DNA of 64,000 bases, taken from contig JBBMNZ010000001.1 of assembly GCA_037954325.1 (NCBI GenBank), positions 25,431,758 through 25,495,757 of the forward strand. Reading direction: 5' to 3'. The translations under genes and the position numbers were made by a program. The stretch comes from Fistularia commersonii. Its lineage: Eukaryota; Chordata; Actinopteri; Syngnathiformes; Fistulariidae. Below are positions 35,630 to 45,215 of the stretch, piece by piece. How positions within the stretch are numbered: the first letter of the stretch is position 1; each line of letters starts with the position of its first letter. Below the pieces are notes generated by a model, which had not been told where the DNA came from, made no database searches, and saw nothing but the letters and a program-made list of their open reading frames with translations.

Positions 35630-36130
35630 TGATGATCCGATCCCTTATCGACCATTATAGGTCTATGTCCATCCTGCCAGCTTTGTCAAAAATAAATGTA
35701 TTTTATATCAAGGATTGAGATTTATTAAAAGTAAATCACAAAGTTACACATTATATTCTTCAGAAGTTAAAAACAGGGCTACCCGTTAACCTCTTCTCTT
35801 AAATAGTCACAGCAGTGTGTGAAATAGAGTATAAACAGTCCTATTTGCTAAGTCTTTATTTACTCTTTACTCTGGTGTAACACAAGGCTCAATTCTGGAG
35901 CCCTGACTGTTTCTAATACCTATCAACACTTCCAAGCACTTTCCCAAAACTTCAGAAAAGACTTCTAAACTTCAATTTAAAGTTTTTTTCTATTTTCAAA
36001 CTGCGCCATTGAGGCGGTTAATGAAGGTCTTGATAAATTGCGTATCCGGTTCACATCCGAAAAAATCGTCACTCAACCTTCAAACCTTGTTGTTGTTATT
36101 GTTTCTACATATAAGTTTACAGATTTTTGG
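35630..36130 (+). pseudogene. non-LTR retrotransposon reverse transcriptase relic
   Basis: Three RT landmarks appear in order in different frames. Near 35635-35655 the sequence reads DPIPYRPL, like the DPxxYRPISLLP fingers motif, followed by a degraded 'cctgccagctttgtcaaaa' (LPALSK-like). At 35871-35925 it reads SGVTQGSILEP, stop, LFLIPIN, like the GVPQGSILGPLLFLIYIN motif. At 36009-36080 it reads AVNEGLDKLRIRFTSEKI, like the LNxxLxxIxxWFxxNKLSLN motif downstream of the catalytic aspartates. The two central aspartate boxes are not readable. The GVPQGSILGP style is that of the L2/CR1/Rex1/jockey group and not of L1 or the RTE copy at 10.6 kb. It is heavily decayed and dead. Confidence 0.6.
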
Positions 36131-38964
36131 TTTATCGTTTAAGATCCCCTGAAATGATTATAATGCATCCTATTGCTGTAGTCGTAGTAAAGTAAAACAA
36201 CAGAGAGTTAAAAAATAGGTCAGCTAATATCAGCTGTAGAAAACAAATTATAAATGGCAAAGTAGAGAAGTTCTATGTTGAAATGAAATGAAATTGAAAA
36301 CAGATAATGAAGTTCAAGTATGGAATACAAGTACGGAATACAATTTTTATGCTTCTATTCGTGATTAGGTCATGTTATTCCAAATAGCTGAGGAGAATAT
36401 TGCTGTTTACATGATTTTTTATGTAAAGAAAAATAAATGATGGAAAGCAATTTGTCACTCTGTAAAGAAAAACTTCCATCTAATAAAGCAGAAGAGTTGC
36501 TGATTAATGCAGTCCGACAGAAGGGGGGTGGTGCAGAAATGATTGCGGAGAGACTTCCCTGCACGAAAGTGAGGTGCATTTGATTAATGGCTGACTGGGC
36601 ACTGCATCGTTTAGACTTATTAAAAAAACACAGACACTGTATCGATCCGTGACACGGGCCGCGGGGATTGATGCCCCTGCTCGACAGTCAACTCCATGAC
36701 GCGGGGAGGTAAGAGGAGCGGACAGGTGTCAGCGGTACGGTGAAGCATCCCTCCCAGAGAAGCTATCACCGGTTAGAGCTGTCTGCGTCGGGGTAAAACG
36801 CCTAATTGTTTCCTTGGGCTCCCGCACCTTATAGCCCCTTGTCTCCATTCATCATCTTCCGCCAAACGTCTCAGACAGAAATTCTTAATTTATGGGGATT
36901 TGACAGTGTTTGCATATAAATTGGCGGCAACGTTAGGAGCCGTAATTTGGAGGGAGGTTTTCTTGTCTCTGCTGCGAAGGAGAATATGAATCCCATGGTT
37001 GAAGTTCCCCCGCTGCTTTCACATATTCGCACCCCGGCGGCGCTCTCCCCGGCTTCTTTTTTTCCCCCTCCGAAGAAGGCACGTGCAGGGGTCCAGGGAT
37101 CACCCAGAATGCTTTGCCCTGCATTGTTCAGTCCTTCCTTTCAGTGCATAAGAGGGGGGTGAGAGGCTCTCCTTTGCCAAAAGATGGGTCAGGCCCTTTC
37201 ACTGCCAGCATCCTTCTTTCACTCAGGCCTCTGTCTCCCAGGGCAACTCTCTTTCTTGTCGCCTGCGTGTGTGTATCCTCGAACGCTAGTGTGTGTGTGT
37301 GCGCGCTTGCGTGTACATATGAGTGTGTGAGGAAGAGTGCAAATGAAAGAAGAACATGAAAGAGGAAAGAAGGCTTGACAACTGGCTGCCAAAACCTCTC
37401 CAATTTCCTCTCCACGGCTAATCTGATTGGCTCTTCCTATGCTCTGACGGTAAAAAGAGATCAGGATTGGAGGATGCCGGCGGGAATTGAACAGGCATGG
37501 GGCCGGGCTTGGCTTGGAATATTTGGGATGAGGCAGGAATTTGGGCAAATTTCCCCCTCTATAGAGCTCTTTCGGGGAATCGCTACGTGTATGTCGAGGC
37601 TTTCTGTGCCCATACATTGAGTACTTGCGTGCACAGGCATGCATTTGCCGTTTCGCATGAGCGTCCCGTCGGGTTGAGGGGGGAAAAAGGAAGCCTTAGA
37701 TTTGAGAGGGAATAAAAGACAGAAAGGCCGGGGGAGCGAATGAGAAAACTATCTCCATTCACCCGATTTAGGATTACCAAGAAAAGCGGGGGGCTGTCGG
37801 AAGAGGAGGAGGACAACGATAGAGGGAAAGAAAGAAAGAGAGAGAAACACGGGGAATTAAGAGATATAGAGAGAAACAATGAGACCCAAATGGATCAGAC
37901 TGAGCAAACCAAATCAAGTGGGATGTTGGGAATCTGAATTAGGATAATCAGCGGGGTTATTTACAAGTCCGTGACCAGACAAAAATCTTGAAATCCTCGA
38001 GGGCTCATCGTATTTCAACTCCGGCCGTCCGTCACCTTGCTTTGTTAAGCCTCTTTCGGACGTGAAAAGTGTAAGCCTTCTGGCTCTTTCGGGTTGTTAA
38101 AGTTATCGTTTTTTGTCGCCCGTACAGGTGTACGGGATCGAGACGCTTTCCTAAAAGTGTTCGTGAAGTCTACGCGACGTTTGCACGAGAGGGCGGCTGA
38201 ATAGGGAGCAGAGGAACGTTCGCAGTTCTGTCTCACGTTGCTTCGGTGACAAAGTTTGAAATTTACCTCGCGGTCGAGACCTCAGTCGCCGGGCGCGAGC
38301 GAGCGACCGTTCCCTTTCTTCACCGAGGGCCTCCTTGTAACGGATGTTCTCGTTAGATCCAGATCTGACATTATTCAATAGCAAATTTCATCGTCTGTGA
38401 GCACATTAGCATAGAATGATAAAAGGTTAATTTGGATTCATGTTTAATTCCTGTGTCTCACATGCTAAACTTTATAACTTAGTATTCATTTATTCCTCCA
38501 ATTTCTTTGTGCCGCTAAACTCGGTCCGTTCGCAGTGGTACGTCTCCGGTAAGGTTGAGCGATAGGATGACTTAATCAGCCATCAGGATTCGCTTCAGTC
38601 TATCCCTAGTTGTTTTTTTTCGGTCATTTTATGGCGGGTGATTTCGCGTAATGTTCTTCGCTGATTTAATTCTCCGTGTCCCGGAGAATTAAATTTGGTA
38701 AATAATTAACCTCACGGCTAATTGCTAGAGCTCGGTTAGCCCGAAAACTGGTACGCGAGAAACAGCGAGAGACTGCAGCCTTGTTCGAAAGCTTTAACTC
38801 GCGCTAGACCTTTTCCCTTCTTCTCTGAATTCATCACGGATGTATTCGCAGGCAAAGCCCGATGGCAGTACATCCAAAACCATGTGAGTGATGCCTTTTG
38901 TTTAGCATTGCTAGCTGCCTGACAGCTAACATCAGACACGGTTCTCCTGTACATTTATATAGGT
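36131..38964. other. non-coding stretch, no gene recognised
   Basis: It holds a GC-richer, motif-rich block (36590-36960, listed separately), short (GT)n runs near 37288-37300, a purine-rich tract (37796-37880) and otherwise unremarkable sequence. The open frames at 37128-37644 on the minus strand overlap low-complexity tracts and show no domain. Confidence 0.45.
36590..36960. other. candidate conserved non-coding element
   Basis: This repeat-free block has higher GC than its flanks. It includes TGTATCGATCCGTGACACGG, CAGGTGTCAGCGG (E-box plus TGTCA), CCTTATAGCCCC and GTTTGCATATAAATTGGCGG (POU-octamer-like next to a TATA-like stretch). A regulatory role is inferred from composition and motif clustering only. 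Confidence 0.25.
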
Positions 38965-39606
38965 CAAGGGTCGGCAACCCGAGTACTTAATTGAAATTTA
39001 TTTCATTTTCCTTTGTTCATTTCTAAAACGTCTTTTAAAATTTGAAGATCATGCCGATCTTGTAACATGTGAATATGACATGTTGAAATTTTTTTGTCGC
39101 TCTTTAGAAGTGTCACAACCGCCAATGTGTGACAGCCTGTGGCGACACCAGCCAGTGTGCGATTTCTTTAACTTTTCGAACCCCGGGTACGCTAGCTTTG
39201 GAGAATTCTAGGAAAAGAAAAGTGTCTGAAAAAAACAGAACTTTCATTGTGACGTGGGGAGGTTCATTTGCTTTCACTGCTGACGATACCGGTTTGACCG
39301 ATGTGTTTAATATGTAGCGCGAAGCTAACAAACAACAAAAAGTCAAATGTCGAAAGACAGTTCCAGAATAAACACGTGGCCTTTGCTCATAAGTATCCGT
39401 ATGGAGATGAGGGAAATGTAATTTTGTTTTCTCTGCAGTTGTTCTTTGATTTTTAAGAAATGCAACACATGTTTTGGTTTATACATAGCATAAAGGCAAA
39501 CGAAAATAACATCATATGCCGTGTTCATTTATTTCAACTTTCAAAAGGGTTGTGTGGGAAAACAAGTCCAAATGGCTCTTGGGGTTGTAAAGGTTGCCGA
39601 CCCCTG
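38965..39606 (+). mobile_element. hAT (Charlie-like) DNA transposon, deletion derivative
   Basis: The left end is CAAGGGTCGGCAACCCGAG and the right end in reverse complement is CAGGGGTCGGCAACCTTTAC, the terminal repeats of a Charlie-like hAT family. The flanks are an 8-bp target duplication with two C/T differences: ATATAGGT (38957-38964) and ACATAGGC (39607-39614). Eight-base duplications are diagnostic of hAT insertion. The element is 642 bp, against roughly 2.5-3 kb for autonomous members, and keeps only the start of a transposase. Confidence 0.85.
39207..39317 (+). pseudogene. hAT transposase N-terminal remnant
   Basis: The frame reads SRKRKVSEKNRTFIVTWGGS, then FAFTADDTGLTDVFNM and a stop. 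The pattern KRKVxxENRxFxxxWxxxFxF is the opening of Charlie/ZBED-like hAT transposases, just before the BED zinc finger. The sequence breaks where the first finger cysteine pair (a CLIC-type motif) is expected. This places one edge of the internal deletion at about 39305. No methionine is in the canonical place, so the start codon is probably mutated. Confidence 0.65.
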
Positions 39607-39714
39607 ACATAGGCAGTTGGTGTTTTTTGGGATGGCAAATGGACGCTTGACATGTTTTGTACAAGTTAATTTGCAGGGAATTTGATACTGTCGTAAAAAA
39701 AAATAGTAGCTTTC

Positions 39715-39955
39715 CAAGGGGTTACTGTCTCACAGCAAGATGGTTCAAGTCTGACAGTTTGCATGTCCTCCCTGTGCCTGCGAGGGTTTCCTCTGGGTTC
39801 TCCGTTTCCTCCCACAGGAGAAAAAAAAAACAAGTAGTCCGGCAATCTGAGACTCTTAAGTTATCCATATGTTCGAATGAGAGTGTGAATTGTTTTTTTG
39901 TCTCTCTGTGTGGCCCTGCCATCAACTGGCGACCGCCTTTCCAAGACGGCTGATC
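39715..39955 (+). repeat. V-SINE (DANA/HE1-like), diverged
   Basis: The plus strand shows 'ctgtctcacagcaagatggt' and a B-box remnant 'ggttcaagtc'. It continues through 'tttgcatgtcctccctgtgc' and 'gggtttcctctgggttctcc' to 'catcaactggcgaccgcctt'. The head (A box) is truncated and the (ATGG)n tail is not visible. It lies about 110 bp right of the hAT element. Confidence 0.78.
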
Positions 39956-40104
39956 GTCTCCATCTGATTAAGAAATATCAAATGACCTCAATTTAGCGGA
40001 GAAATACCTGAATATAGCTGGAAACAAAACACTTGTCAAAAGTTACAGTAAAATCACAGTGATTCTAAAAGATCTGGAAAACAGGAGGGAATTCAGTTAG
40101 GAAT

Positions 40105-40236
40105 TCATTACATTACATAACATTACATTACATTACATTACATTGCATTTGGCAGATGCTTTTATCCAAAGCTACTTACAATAGAGGACATAGGGACTGC
40201 AAATACACTTGTAAATACACGACGCACAGGAAATAA
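40105..40236 (-). repeat. short retroposon-like repeat with (TAATG)n tail
   Basis: A (CATTA)n array (40106-40143) joins 'catttggcagatgcttttat' and 'ccaaagctacttacaatag', then 'aggacatagggactgcaaat' and 'acacttgtaaatacacg'. The reverse complement matches 59392-59505 with only scattered changes. Oriented that way, the pentanucleotide array sits at the 3' end like a retroposon tail. The copy at 4132 shares only the core. Confidence 0.75.
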
Positions 40237-43200
40237 ACTCATAAATTCATAGATTTAACAATGTAATTTTGGTATTCTTGTTTGTGGCCTCCATCGGTAT
40301 CATTCTTGCTAACTGATAAAGCAGCCGCCCCTCTGGTATGGGAACTTTCCAGAAGCGCGCCGCAGTCAGGCTGCGAGGTGATCTCTCATTCAGCCATATT
40401 GCAGTCGGCATTCTGGTTCATCCCAAAGGTGCGGATGAGGTCGAGGCCGGGGCTCATTTCGAATTCTATCTCACCCTTTAAACTTGGGAAAGGTCCTTAT
40501 CCAACAGTTGGTGGGACTTTTAGGCCATTTTTCTACGATATATCTTATTCCGTACCAATAATATTTACATTAATTAGAAGTGTGTGGACTTATACGACAT
40601 CGTGAAAAGGCAGAGGGTTTTTATTTTTATTTCGGGGCAAACAGTCATTTATTTATTGCAAATACAAGCCTGAACTAAATAACATAAATTAACAATTTAC
40701 CAAGGCGAGGTTGTGTCGATGAATATCGGAGCCACGTAAACAATCATCAACACCGACGCGCCGCACAACTCCGAATAAACAAGAGGTTTTACACAGCTAA
40801 CGGTCAAAATCCAAACAGCAACACAATGCAAGACGCGGATAAACCAGCAGAGACGGAGGGAGGATGTGGGAGAAAAGGAAGGGATAAAACGGCTAGGAGA
40901 GATATGGGGAGGTGAAAAGCAAATGAATAAATAAAAGATATGCCCCTGCAATTTGACGGAAGAGGGGAGTGAGGATTAGATATAGGTATAGAGGGAGAGA
41001 GAGGGAGGGAGAAAGAGGAATAAATGAGAGAAACAAAGACCTCACAGTATTAGGAGTGCTGCTGGGCATCCTCTAAGGAGAATCCAGCAGACTTCTTTGT
41101 AGTTGGAGAGGAAGCTCCAGGTCCTTATGGATGTGTGCATTAGCTGCTTCTTGATTTCAAGGCTCCCCAAGGTCCCCTTTTCTCCCGTCTCGCTCACCCT
41201 CTCCATTTCCACAGCTCTCTAACGCTTCTACCGCCTTTATCTCTCAGGCTCCTCACCTTTCTCCATATCTGTCCATCTTCACCCTTTCTCTCCGCTTTCA
41301 ATTTCTTCTTCCATCTCCGGCATAAACTTTATTCCCGTCCCTCAAACACGCACGCGCGTGAACACAAACAGAGCAAATGTACCAAAATAGAAACATTTGC
41401 GCACGCATCACACAAGTAAACACACACACACACACACACACACACACTTTATCTCAAACTCAAACAAGATTTCCAAACCTGGCTTCCGTTCTTAGCGGGT
41501 CCCCAGGTACAGAAGCTTCGCACCAAAACCCTTCCCATCTTCTTGGTCTCTTGTTTTACTTTTCCCTGCGCCTTTGTGTGGAGAAAAGTGAAACCAAAAG
41601 AAAAAAAAAAATTAAATCCTGGAACTGGGAAATTACTCAGCAAACTGTGCCCTTTTCTCTATCCTCTCTTTTTTAGAATCTTAATCTTCATTTTTTTTGT
41701 TTTTCTAACATTTTTACTCGTGCCCCCCTCCGCCCCCCCCGTCCTCTCGCTCTCTCTCTCTTACCCTCTTCTCATGCTAGAGGTGAAACTTCAAAAGCCT
41801 GCACGAATCACGGCCTCTTGTGGGTATTTTATTGGATGTTTTGTGGGAAAACATCTGAGAAAGTTATTGAGGTCTCTTAACAAGTCTTTGCGGAAGAGGA
41901 CCTACTTTTTTAGATGTTCATATTTTGTTTTACATAATAATGCGATATGTTTTCACAGCTGTTTGGTATGAAACTGTTCTGGAGTTATCTTCCAACGCAT
42001 ACATTAAAATTCTTAAAGCGACGCCAATTTCTTTAACCTAATTGAGCAAACCCGGGACGGTACGAAAATGCAAATAGGTTTCCAATTCAAAGTTCTGCAA
42101 AGTTCTCATGTCAAACGAAATACATGTTTTGAAGTAGTTGGAGAATATGCTGGATGTCACAAGTCATTTCTCAGTCTCCCTCTTAAGAGAGTGATTACAT
42201 TTAAACTTTCAGCGGTGAATGAGAGAAACAGCCTTCCTGTGTCAAACCGCACGAACATTTTTCGAAGTTCAAACATTAAACTGCATGAACAAAAAGACAC
42301 ATGTTTGCCTAGAGTGGGTGGGCTTAAAGTCAAAGTTTTCATCAACTTTTGAAAGTACGTATCATGTATCTGTAGGCCCGGGTGTTAAAGGAATAGTTCG
42401 GGCGATTTTTTTTTTTGAAATATTCATTTGCTTCCTGGGCAGACGGTACAGGCTGAGCACAAGCGGGTAGATTTTGGATGAAGCCGGGAGCATATTTTTA
42501 TAAGCCGGTGCACCGCCTTTCCCCGCCCCGCTCCATCTCGCTCCCAATTTCTTTCGATAAACGTCAATGCCAGGTGCAGAATGCCATCTGTGAAATCACA
42601 TGCATTTTTCTGTGAAACAATTGAGTTCACAGCGTGCTTTATAAAAAAAACCTGAAATGTTATATGGTTGTTGCTTTTTTTTTTTCGTTGCTGTAACAAG
42701 AGGAAAGTAATGAGGAGTTGGTAAAACAAAGCGGTAACCTTGTTGAGTTTCCACTTAAGATTTTATAAAAATAAATTTATAAAAATATGTGCATGCCAAG
42801 CCGTTGACTGCACGGCGATCACGCGCATGTTTTTTTTTTTTTTTTCCTTTTATCGTCCAATTTTTTTTTTCCAGGCTAATAGTAAAAACTCAGAGGTGAG
42901 CGGTGCAAAATCTGCGCTAAGCCCAATTCGGAGCAGAGTAACCTGGGGGGATGTGAACGGATCGCTGCATGAGTGACAACCGGAAATTCTCATTTCTCCA
43001 CGCCGCTCCCGTGCTCTGTTTGTGTTTAAATAAGAAAGTACAGCTCTCGTGTTGATACACAAGAATAGAGCAGCATCCAGGAGGCGGTAAGCGTGAAGGC
43101 AGGAAGCGCTGGTGTGTTTTTATTTCGGGGGGCCCCACCTCACTCCTGCTGCCTAGAGCAGAACTGGGTCTCGATGGGCCTTAATGGCAGGTAGCTGAGG

Positions 43201-44890
43201 GCAACTCAGATTGCACTGTCAGCATAAGTGGGCCGTGCAGAGTTTGGCCTGTGGACTGTAAGAAAATAAGTTTGTCTTTCTGGCTGTGCAGAAATGTGCT
43301 GCTCATATATGTGCTGTGCGTACACTTTTTTTTTTTTTTTTTTTTTGGGCATTCCCACTTTTCGCGTTTTCAACTGGGTCCAGTAAATCCAGCGTGATCC
43401 ATCCACAATCATCTGACCCGATGATACTAATGCTGTTTTCTGACCGACACCGGAAGCCAGATGTTAGGTGTTAACGGGTGTTAAGAGTATATAAGTGAGC
43501 TTTACGGTGGCCCCAATACCCAAAAATACATGTCTCCTGTTAATCACAGAGGCATTTCCGCTCCAAGCTGGTCTTTACCAATTAACTGCTGAAATTATTC
43601 CAGCAGCGTGACAGGTTTACAGTCGTCTTACTGTCGCCGACTGGATTGGAGTCTCCTCCGATTTTGCGTGGGCTTGAAATCTTTTGAAAGGAGCAGCCCT
43701 GGAATATTGAGCAGAAACCCAATTTAGCCACACACAGTAAGCGAGAGAGAGAGAAAGCAGAATGACCTGCCACAGCGAGACATTTAAAGTCAATTCCACT
43801 GAGTGTCAAATAAGCAGAAAATCAAATATCAGGAGAGACAGAGAAGAGGAGAAAAGGCATGATGGATTCATAAATATATCAAATTGGAGATCACTGCTTT
43901 ATAGATCTGAGATATTGAAATCTTAATAAGAAAGAGGCGTCACGATTTCGAAATTTCGAGCCGCACCGCACATAGTTTTCATTATCAATTAATCTGCGCA
44001 TCGTTTTCTTCATTCCTCATTGATTATTTTTGTCTGAATTCATCTTTCCTCGTCTAGACTTCGCTGACATAGTCAGTCACTGTAATCAGCACCCTGAAAT
44101 TGTTCTGTATAAATGCAAAGTATGCTGTCAGTGAGAAATATAAATAAATGAAATGATAATGATAATCCAACAATCTAGGCAGCCTTTAAGTGAGTCTTAG
44201 TAGCCATTGGGGTTGATGTAATGCATTACAGTATAATTAGATTTCAAACATTGATTTTCGAATCGCATTTTCTGAGAAATCAAAAAAAACAAACACATTT
44301 CTTGGATCAAAACTTTATCTCAGATTCCTGACTTTAAAACCCTGAATCCCGACCACCCGTCAAAATTGTTTTTTCTTTTACTTTTAAAATTTGCCAGGCA
44401 CCCAGGCATTACATTGAAAGTTGCGAAAGAGCCAGCTTAACCTTTTTCATCTCTTTCAAATTTATGTGCAGTTGTTCGTTCAACAAGTTTCGTCTGACAG
44501 CTATCAGCTCGGTTTGAAATTCTTTTCATGATTAAAACTTGTTCAGCTTCTGTTTACTGCAAAGCTACGTCTACATATGTATATATATATATAAAACACT
44601 TTTTGCACTGATATCTTATGGGGACTGTATGTTAGATAACTTTTAATCAGGCAATAAACTGCTGAATATCATTGCATGTCTGGGAGTAGAAACCCCTGTC
44701 ATCGAGGATAAAGTTCACTTCGTTCAGCTCGAGGATTTGGGTTTAAAATGTTGTTCAGTGATGCACCGAAAAACCCAAACATGAACCACATTCACGGGTT
44801 ACATAAATATGCAAGACAAAAAGATCAGGCTTGAGCCTTTTTTTAATAAGTCCTGGAACTGGGACGATGCAACAAATCCCTAACTATTAT
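40237..44890. other. non-coding stretch, no gene recognised
   Basis: It contains a (CA)n microsatellite at 41420-41447, T-tracts (42829-42845, 43326-43346), a (TA)n run near 44576-44592 and a purine-rich tract at 40990-41040. A 'ttaaaggaatagttcgggcg' word at 42384 resembles the end of TTAA-inserting fish elements, but no matching second end was found. No exon was recognised. Confidence 0.45.
41420..41447. repeat. (CA)n microsatellite
   Basis: Uninterrupted CA run of about 14 units. Confidence 0.9.
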
Positions 44891-44906
44891 GTGATATATG
44901 ATAAGC

Positions 44907-45013
44907 GATTAATTGTAGATTAATTAATTGTATTAATATGACTATATACAATTAATCAAAAATAATTAATTAGAATTAATTAAAATAATACAATTAATTG
45001 TAGATTAATTGTA
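44907..45013. repeat. AT-rich direct and inverted repeat cluster
   Basis: The 18-base word ATTAATTGTAGATTAATT occurs at 44908-44925 and again at 44993-45010. TACAATTAAT (44947-44956) is the inverse of ATTAATTGTA, which occurs at 44908, 44993 and 45004. The tract can fold into several hairpins. It abuts the V-SINE that follows. Confidence 0.8.
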
Positions 45014-45015
45014 AT

Positions 45016-45215
45016 GCGGGGAACGCGGATTTTTTTGTTCTGGACCGGTCGCCGCTTGATCACAGAGCCACATATAGAGACAACCATTCGCTCTCTCAAT
45101 CACACATCTGGGCAGTAGGGTCTCCGATTAACCTAGTTTTGGATTGTGGGCGGTAACCCACGCAACACCCGTGCAAACGTTTTATCGACCGACGAGGGAT
45201 CGATCACTCGCTAAC
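45016..45215 (-). repeat. V-SINE (DANA/HE1-like), diverged
   Basis: Read on the minus strand from 45215: a B-box-like 'gtgatcgatccctc', then 'cgtttgcacgggtgttgcgt', 'gggttaccgcccacaatcca', 'actgcccagatgtgtgattg' and 'gcggcgaccggtccag'. The head and tail are missing or diverged. Confidence 0.72.
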
